DNA of 64,000 bases from Nocardia stercoris (GTDB lineage Bacteria > Actinomycetota > Actinomycetes > Mycobacteriales > Mycobacteriaceae): contig NZ_RFFH01000020.1 of NCBI RefSeq assembly GCF_003696265.1, forward strand, positions 1 to 64,000. The letters are read 5' to 3'. Positions within the stretch are counted from its first letter, which is position 1. Every line of letters starts with the position of its first letter. Shown one piece after another: positions 58,724 through 64,000 of this stretch. The position numbers were made by a program, and so were the translations under genes. The notes beneath the pieces were generated by a model. It worked only from the letters and a program-made list of their open reading frames with translations, was not told the DNA's origin and searched no databases.

Positions 58724-59629
58724 TCACCGGCTCGCGACCAGCTCGCCCAGTTCGGGCAGGACGGCGTCGGCGACGCGAATCCTGCGCTGCACCAATCCGT
58801 TCGCGTAGAACAGGTCGGCGGCGTGCTGTTGCTCGGCCACGAAGTCGTCGTCGATCGGCAACAGACCCCACGGCCGGGTGCGCAGCGCGTGCTCCCACTC
58901 GGCGACCGGCCGGCCGTCGTCGGCGCTGAACAGCGCGGCGGCGTCGGCCGGGTGGTCGCGGATCCACTCGTCGGCCAGTTGCAGCGCCGCGGTGACGGCG
59001 GCGAGTTCGGCACGGCGCGTGGTGGCGAACTCGCGGCTGGTGAACCAGAGCGAGCGGTGGCTGAACAGCCCCTCGGTCGGGATCACCTCGCGCAGTTCGG
59101 CTTGCTGTTCGACCCGGGTCAGGAACGGATACGAGCCCACCCAGGCGTCGACCTCACCGGTCAGGAACAGCTCGGCGGCGTCCCCGTAGGCGTCGACCGG
59201 GACGATATCGCCCCAGGTCAGTCCCGCTCGCTCCAACGCCAGCAGCAGCAACGTCGTCTGCCAGGACCCGTGGCCGAGGGCGACCCGCTTGCCCTTCAGG
59301 TCCGCCGGGTCGTGGATTCCGGAGGCGGCGTGCACGACCAGGCGCCCGTTCTCCACCCGCGGCCCGGACACCGCCAGATAGACGATGTCGTGGCCCTTGG
59401 CCTGCGCGGTCACCGGCGGCGTCGAGCCGGTGCCGATGACGTCGTAGCCGCCGTCGAACAGATGGTCGCCGTGCCCGGAGGGCAGGCCGGCCGTCGGATC
59501 GACCCGCGGGTTGTCCAGGGTTCGCAGATCCACCCACGCCACGTCGGGCAGCGTCTGCTCGAGGATGCCGAGGTGCCGCAGCACCCACAGGGTGTTGTTC
59601 TGGGGGAAGTAGCCGACGCGAACAGTCAT
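58724..59629 (-). CDS. ABC-type substrate-binding-like protein without signal peptide
   Basis: 301 residues with the NMT1/SsuA-like fold: MTVRVGYFPQNNTLWVL, a GGYDVIGTGSTPPVTAQAKG helix, DLKGKRVALGHGSWQTTLL and LTGEVDAWVGSYPFLT. Unlike the other binding protein of the operon it has no signal peptide or lipobox, so it should stay in the cytoplasm. It may act as a carrier for the monooxygenase or be a THI5-like enzyme. Its start overlaps the LLM stop by 4 bases; it is last in the operon. Confidence 0.86.
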   Translation of the reverse strand: MTVRVGYFPQNNTLWVLRHLGILEQTLPDVAWVDLRTLDNPRVDPTAGLPSGHGDHLFDGGYDVIGTGSTPPVTAQAKGHDIVYLAVSGPRVENGRLVVHAASGIHDPADLKGKRVALGHGSWQTTLLLLALERAGLTWGDIVPVDAYGDAAELFLTGEVDAWVGSYPFLTRVEQQAELREVIPTEGLFSHRSLWFTSREFATTRRAELAAVTAALQLADEWIRDHPADAAALFSADDGRPVAEWEHALRTRPWGLLPIDDDFVAEQQHAADLFYANGLVQRRIRVADAVLPELGELVASR

Positions 59630-60756
59630 GAGAGCAGAGCCTTTCCGGAGCGTTCCTTCAGTAACGGCAGGACGTGGCGGCCCACGCGGCGCGCCTCCTC
59701 CAGGTGCGGGACGCCGGCCAGGATGAAGGCGTCCACACCGAGTTCGATCAGTTCGTTCAGCCGGTCGGCGACCTCGCGGTACGAGCCGACCAGGCCGAAG
59801 GCCGGTCCGGGGCGCAGCCGGTCGAAACCGCCCCAGACATTCGGCTGCACCTCGAGCGACCGGTAGTCGGAGCGGTCGGCCCCGGCGGTGAAGGCCTGCC
59901 CGCGCTGCCAGCCCACCGAATCACCCTCGGCGCCGTCGTCTTTCGCGTCCCCGGTCCAGCCCAACCGGATCTGCTCCCACGCTTCGTCCGCGGTGTCGCG
60001 GGCCAGGATGTCGATCCGCACCGCGAATTTCGGCGGCTTCGGGCTCTTCTCCCGCACCGCGGCGAATTTGGCCGCCAAGGCGTCGAACGGTTCCAGCCAG
60101 GACAGGTAGTAGTCGGCGTGCCGTCCCGCGGCCTCGATCGCGGCGGGCGAGGAGCCGGAGAAGAAGATCTCCGGAAACGGTTGCCCGGCAAGCAGTTCCG
60201 GCAGGCCGCCGTCGGTCACCTGATAGAAGCGGCCGTCGTGGCGGAACGTGCCGTCGCCGTGCCAGACGCCGTGCAGGACGTCGAGGAACTCCGAGGTGCG
60301 CGCGTACCGGTCGTCGTGCGTGACGGTGTCACCCCACCAGCGCTGTGCCGGGCCGCCACCACCGGAGATGATGTTGTAGACGATGCGGCCGCCGGAGGCC
60401 CGCTGCAGCGTCGCGGTCATCCGGGCCGCCTGCACCGGGTGCAGGAAACCCGGCTGGAACGCGACCATGAACCGCCAGCTGCGGGTTTCGGCGGCGAGCG
60501 TGGCCGCGGCCGCCCACGGGTCGTCGGTGTGCGGGAACGAGGGCAGCAGACCACCCACGAACCCCGAATCCTCCGCTGCCCGAATCACTTCGGCCATGTA
60601 GTCGGCATGGGTGAACCCGTCGCCGCCGCCGTCGCGCGTGCCCGGGGCCAGGGCGCCGGGCAGGTCGGCCGCGAATCCGCCGCGGCTGCCGCCCGGCCGG
60701 TACAGCGAGGTCTGGTCGCCCTCCATCGCGATCCGCCAGTAGATGTCAACGGGCAT
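59626..60756 (-). CDS. LLM-class flavin monooxygenase (SsuD-like)
   Basis: A 376-residue FMNH2-dependent monooxygenase closely following SsuD alkanesulfonate monooxygenases: MPVDIYWRIAMEGD, a FMVAFQPGFLHPVQAARM strand, GRIVYNIISGGG and an AGRHADYYLSWLEP strand. These release sulfite from alkanesulfonates. AGGAGG precedes ATG 60756, deciding the start against the frame to 60858. It lies within a binding-protein/permease/ATPase operon, in agreement with sulfonate use. Confidence 0.92.
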   Translation of the reverse strand: MPVDIYWRIAMEGDQTSLYRPGGSRGGFAADLPGALAPGTRDGGGDGFTHADYMAEVIRAAEDSGFVGGLLPSFPHTDDPWAAAATLAAETRSWRFMVAFQPGFLHPVQAARMTATLQRASGGRIVYNIISGGGGPAQRWWGDTVTHDDRYARTSEFLDVLHGVWHGDGTFRHDGRFYQVTDGGLPELLAGQPFPEIFFSGSSPAAIEAAGRHADYYLSWLEPFDALAAKFAAVREKSPKPPKFAVRIDILARDTADEAWEQIRLGWTGDAKDDGAEGDSVGWQRGQAFTAGADRSDYRSLEVQPNVWGGFDRLRPGPAFGLVGSYREVADRLNELIELGVDAFILAGVPHLEEARRVGRHVLPLLKERSGKALLS

Positions 60757-61372
60757 GTGCCGCCTCCTGTTCCGCCAGTCGGTAGACCTCGCCGGGATCG
60801 TGTCCGACCTCGACGAATCCCGCCGATCCACGTCCGTCGACCCCGCCGACGTACACATTCGGGAAGGGCGTGTCCGACAACGGTTTCGGGAGCCCGTCCG
60901 GGGAGGTCCAGAATTCGCGGGCCACGGCCACGAACTCCGCCCGGCCCGGATCGTCCGCGTCGAGGTGCCAGCCCAGCCGCCCGCCGGAGAACCGCTGCAG
61001 CGAGGCGGACAGTTTCGCGGTGTATTGCGGTGTCGCGAGCCCGGTCCGGAAGCCGGCGACGACCTCGATGTGGCGGGTGGCGCGCAACAATGCCGCGGCG
61101 GTCACCAGCGATTCGGGGCCGTCGGGATCGAAGGGGACCAGGACGCCGGTCACACCCGCGAGGTCGGCGGCGCGGGCCGATGCGAGTTCCGGCGCCTGCG
61201 GCGGCGGCCGCAGGTCGGTCAGGAATCGCGGAAGCCGCACCGGCGGTGGCGCACTCGCCGCTCCGGGCAGCACGATATGGGTCACAGGAATCGACTCCTT
61301 CGTAGCGTGAGTTCGGTCAGCACGGTGGACCGGCTCCGGTTGCCGGGTGCGGGCGTCGGACGGCGTGGTCAC
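60746..61372 (-). CDS. Half-size LLM-like protein
   Basis: 208 residues from GTG 61372, or 179 from GTG 61285. It has only part of a luciferase-like barrel: AADLAGVTGVLVPFDPDGPE, HIEVVAGFRTGL, QRFSGGRLGWHLDADDPG, then a jump to a FPNVYVGGVDGRGSAGF segment. A whole LLM enzyme is about 380 residues, so it lacks most of the second half of the barrel. GTG 61372 overlaps the ATPase stop (GTGA), but AAGGAG lies before GTG 61285. It is intact as an ORF and coupled on both sides, so it is probably expressed, perhaps as a partner of the full LLM enzyme. Confidence 0.75.
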   Translation of the reverse strand: MTTPSDARTRQPEPVHRADRTHATKESIPVTHIVLPGAASAPPPVRLPRFLTDLRPPPQAPELASARAADLAGVTGVLVPFDPDGPESLVTAAALLRATRHIEVVAGFRTGLATPQYTAKLSASLQRFSGGRLGWHLDADDPGRAEFVAVAREFWTSPDGLPKPLSDTPFPNVYVGGVDGRGSAGFVEVGHDPGEVYRLAEQEAAHAR

Positions 61373-62067
61373 GACCCGACCCCGAGGTCGGTCAGCAGCC
61401 GCCGCCGGAGTGCGGCGAACTCCGGATCGCCCGGGTCACGCGGGCGGGCCACGGCCACCGGCTCGTCGGTGACCAGCTTCCCGTCGCGCAGTACGGCCAC
61501 CCGGTCGGCGAGCCGGATGGCCTCGTCCACATCGTGGGTGACCAGCAGGACCGCGGGGTGATGCCGCTCGCGCAGATCGGCCACCAGGTCCTGCATCCGA
61601 AGCCGGGTCAGAGCGTCCAAGGCCGCGAAAGGTTCGTCCAGCAGCAGTAATTCGGGCTCGCGAACCAGTGCCCGGGCCAAGGCGACGCGCTGTGCCTCGC
61701 CGCCCGAGAGCGTCGCGGGCCAGGCGCGGATGTGCGCCGCCAGGCCCACTTCGCCGAGCGCGGCCAGCGCGGTCGCCCGGGTCCGCGTGCCGCGGGGCAG
61801 TCCGATGGTGACGTTGCCCAGAACCCGTTGGGAGGGGATCAGCCGCGGCTCCTGGAATACCACGGTACGAGCGCGCGGAACCAGGACCGTACCGGCGTCG
61901 GGCCGGTCCAACCCGGCCAGAATGCGCAGCAGGGTGGTCTTTCCCGAGCCGCTCGCACCGAGCAGGGCCAGGAATTCACCGCGCCGCACCGTCAGGTCGA
62001 TGCCGTCCAGCACGCTGCGCGTATCGAAGGTGCGGGTCAATCCGTTCAGCTGGATCGCGGTGCTCAT
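61369..62067 (-). CDS. ABC transporter ATP-binding protein
   Basis: 232 residues of a nitrate/sulfonate/taurine-type ATPase: Walker A GASGSGKTT, signature LSGGEAQRVALARAL, Walker B LLLLDEPFAALD and switch His in LVTHDVDEA. It energises the permease next to it. GGAGG precedes ATG 62067, which overlaps the permease stop by 4 bases. An in-frame extension to 62772 is only a shadow over the permease gene. Confidence 0.94.
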   Translation of the reverse strand: MSTAIQLNGLTRTFDTRSVLDGIDLTVRRGEFLALLGASGSGKTTLLRILAGLDRPDAGTVLVPRARTVVFQEPRLIPSQRVLGNVTIGLPRGTRTRATALAALGEVGLAAHIRAWPATLSGGEAQRVALARALVREPELLLLDEPFAALDALTRLRMQDLVADLRERHHPAVLLVTHDVDEAIRLADRVAVLRDGKLVTDEPVAVARPRDPGDPEFAALRRRLLTDLGVGS

Positions 62068-62915
62068 CGGTGGCCTCCGGCGGTGCGCCACGGCATCAGT
62101 ACCCGCTCCAGCGCCCGGATCGCGATGTCCGCGAGCAGCCCGAGCAGGCCGTAGATCAGGATGACGACGGTGAGAATGTCGGTGCGGGAGAAGTTCTGCG
62201 CCTGGGCCATCAGATAACCCAGGCCCGCGGTCGAATTGATCTCCTCCGCGGCGATGAGCGCGATGACGCTCAGCGTCGTGGACAGCCGCAACCCGGACAG
62301 CAACGCCGGCAACGCGCCCGGCAGGATCACCCGGCCGACCAGCGCCGGCCGGCTCATCCCGAAGGTGCGTGCCGCCTCCAGCAGTTTGCGGTCGGCGGAT
62401 CGCACGCCGCCGAAGGTCGCCACGTACATGGGGAAGGTGGTGGCGACGGCGATCAGCACGATCCGCGCGGATTCCCCGATCCCGAACCAGACCATGAACA
62501 GCGGCACCAGCGACAGGAACGGCAGCGCCCGCAGGGTCTGGACCGCGGAATCGATCAGGTCCTCGCCGAGCCGCCACGCGCCGGTGACGACGCCGAGCAC
62601 GAGCCCGGTCGTGACGCCGAAGAACAGCCCGGTTCCGGCGCGGCCGAGCGACACGGTCAGCGCATCGTCCAATTGCCCGCTGTCCCAGAGCTTTCCGGCG
62701 GCACGCAGCACCGCGGGCGGCGAGGCCAGCAGATCCGGGGTGAGCACGCCGGTCGCCGAGGCGGTCCACCACGCCGCGAGGATCAGCAGCGGACCGACGG
62801 CGCGCAGCACGAGCGCCACCCCGCGCGGCCGCGGCCGGGGCAGCCGGACCCGCGGAGTCTCCAGCTCGGAGCTGCCCGGCTCGAGGTCGAGGTCCGGCGC
62901 CTGGACCGCGGTCAT
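62064..62915 (-). CDS. ABC transporter permease (SsuC/TauC type)
   Basis: 283 residues with six membrane helices and the ATPase-coupling EAA loop (EAARTFGMSRPALVGRVILP). GLGYLMAQAQNFSRTDIL and a short Leu-rich C-terminus are typical of sulfonate, taurine and nitrate permeases. Start overlaps the binding-protein stop. Confidence 0.94.
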   Translation of the reverse strand: MTAVQAPDLDLEPGSSELETPRVRLPRPRPRGVALVLRAVGPLLILAAWWTASATGVLTPDLLASPPAVLRAAGKLWDSGQLDDALTVSLGRAGTGLFFGVTTGLVLGVVTGAWRLGEDLIDSAVQTLRALPFLSLVPLFMVWFGIGESARIVLIAVATTFPMYVATFGGVRSADRKLLEAARTFGMSRPALVGRVILPGALPALLSGLRLSTTLSVIALIAAEEINSTAGLGYLMAQAQNFSRTDILTVVILIYGLLGLLADIAIRALERVLMPWRTAGGHR

Positions 62916-63913
62916 CGGTTGCCCGCCGCGGTGATATCGATCAGATGTGGTGCGACATCGACGATTCCGTCGGTGACGTGCTGGTCGGCGAAGAACCGGG
63001 CGACCTCGGCGAACGCGGCCCGGTCGGCGTCGGTGATCGCGGACACGGGGCTCAGCGCCCGCAGATCCTCGATCGTGAGGTCCTTCGCCCGTCCGTCGAC
63101 GGCGTCGGGACCGGCGCTGTGCACGACGTTGATCCCGGCCTCCGGATGCTGCCGCAGGGCCACCTCCGCGTCGTGCAGATAGGTGTAGAAGGCCGCCACC
63201 ACGGCCGGATGCTGCTGCTGGAACTCGTTGCGCACCGCCCAGACCGCGTAGTTCTGCGATCCGATGTCACCACCGGTGACCAGGAAGTGCTCGCCCGCGT
63301 TCGCCCGCTCGGCGATGGAGAAGGTCGACCAGGTGGCCCAGGCGTCGACCTGCCCCGAATGCAATACGGCGGCACTCTGATTGGGCTGCAGGTAGACCCG
63401 CGTGACCGCCGCGTCGGCGACGTGGTTCTGTGCCAGTGCCCGCAGCAGCAGGTATTCGGCGGACCCGCCGTGTGAGACCACGACCTTCTTGCCGGCCAGG
63501 TCCGCGACCGAGTTGATCCCCGAATTGTCCTTCACCAGAATGCCTTCGGCGATCTTGTCCGGGGCGACGGCCGCGAACAGCCGGAACCCCGGCTTCTGCG
63601 CGAGCGCCGCGATCGCCGAGGTGATCGAGCCTTCGGCGAGATCGAGCTCGTTGTTGTCCAGCTCCTGCGCGGCCGGGGCGAACGGGCCCGCGCTGCCGGT
63701 CCATTCGACCTTCGCGCCGACCTTGGCCAGCGCGGCGTCGAGACTGCCGTCCTTCTTGCCCAGCGCCAGCGCGCCGGAGTTGCCGGGGTCGGGGATCCGG
63801 ACGGTGATCGTCGCACCGGAGGCGGGGGAACTGCTGGGCGCGGAGCAGGCGGTGACGACTGTGGTGAGAGTGAGCGCGGCGGCGACGGCGAGTGCCCGGG
63901 TGACGGTGATCAT
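62912..63913 (-). CDS. ABC transporter substrate-binding lipoprotein (sulfonate type)
   Basis: 333 residues. A signal peptide with lipobox VVTAC is followed by the SsuA-like fold (IRIPDPGNSGALALGKKDG, an LAGKKVVVSHGGSAEYLLL helix, LHSGQVDAWATWSTF). It is the first clear gene of the operon after the partial gene at the right edge. GGAG precedes ATG 63913. Sulfonates are the most likely ligands by context, but related proteins bind nitrate, taurine or aromatic acids. Confidence 0.92.
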   Translation of the reverse strand: MITVTRALAVAAALTLTTVVTACSAPSSSPASGATITVRIPDPGNSGALALGKKDGSLDAALAKVGAKVEWTGSAGPFAPAAQELDNNELDLAEGSITSAIAALAQKPGFRLFAAVAPDKIAEGILVKDNSGINSVADLAGKKVVVSHGGSAEYLLLRALAQNHVADAAVTRVYLQPNQSAAVLHSGQVDAWATWSTFSIAERANAGEHFLVTGGDIGSQNYAVWAVRNEFQQQHPAVVAAFYTYLHDAEVALRQHPEAGINVVHSAGPDAVDGRAKDLTIEDLRALSPVSAITDADRAAFAEVARFFADQHVTDGIVDVAPHLIDITAAGNR

Positions 63914-63940
63914 CGATGGTTCTCCGAACGTAGGGGTGGA

Positions 63941-64000
63941 TCAGCTGCGGTGAGCGCGGGCGCGGGCGAGTTCCCGCGCGGCGGCCAAGGGCGCCGGGTC
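63941..64000 (-). CDS. C-terminus of an upstream gene (partial)
   Basis: The minus strand reads DPAPLAAARELARARAHRS and then TGA (63941-63943). The stop is 27 bases before the binding-protein start, so this is probably the last part of the next gene in the same operon. Too short to identify. Confidence 0.4.
   Translation of the reverse strand, partial: DPAPLAAARELARARAHRS

Noticed and set aside
62068..62772. N-terminal extension of the ABC ATPase across the permease
   Set aside because: The extra frame is a shadow of the permease gene. ATG 62067 has a GGAGG site and the standard ATPase N-terminus.

Overview
The window is chromosomal DNA from a high-GC actinomycete, almost certainly a Nocardia or a close relative in the Mycobacteriales. 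The evidence is an MspA-type porin gene, an MTB12-like lipoprotein, a 35-kDa-antigen (PspA) gene and a ClgR gene. The first 35.8 kb also follows, in inverted orientation, the order known from Mycobacterium tuberculosis between rnj (Rv2752c) and fadE20 (Rv2724c). That synteny and all family assignments rest on recognising sequences and recalling gene order; no search was run.

Bases 1-35800 are the core. They hold RNase J, a glutaminase-STAS-cNMP protein, two small exported proteins, ftsK, argA, the pgsA-cinA-clgR-pspA-pspM envelope-stress group, a porin, a PIG-L deacetylase, a glycosyltransferase, a DUF3046 gene, recA-recX, a lipoprotein, a GNAT protein, miaB and neighbours, a DUF349 protein, the tightly overlapping set 28343-miaA-trmH-like, then dapF, hflX, an acyltransferase and an acyl-CoA dehydrogenase. 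Many of these genes have a TANNNT -10 box 6-8 bases before the start codon and no ribosome binding site, so they are probably leaderless. recA has both a LexA box and a match to the PafBC (RecA-NDp) motif.

Bases 35800-49640 are accessory. The segment is bracketed by two direct copies (43 of 45 bases identical) of the 3' end of the acyl-CoA dehydrogenase gene, which suggests an inserted island or a scar. It holds a decayed epimerase gene, a TetR regulator divergent from an alpha/beta hydrolase-SDR fusion with a metallo-hydrolase downstream, a MarR-MFS-flavin monooxygenase group with shared TTGA-type operators, and a two-component system whose neighbours (a secreted protein and a CPBP protease) carry a duplicated upstream element. 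It also holds the left end of an IS256-type element and a paired small-multidrug-resistance exporter with its own MarR regulator.

Bases 49680-58640 look catabolic: a broken and an intact SDR, a TetR regulator, an acyl-CoA synthetase, a SnoaL-like protein, a luciferase-like (LLM) oxidoreductase, an IclR regulator and a large FMN/FAD/4Fe-4S enoate reductase. The substrate cannot be told from sequence.

Bases 58724-64000 are one minus-strand operon resembling sulfonate uptake and desulfonation: lipoprotein binding protein, permease, ATPase, a half-size LLM-like protein, a full LLM monooxygenase and a second binding protein without a signal peptide. Most junctions overlap by 4 bases.
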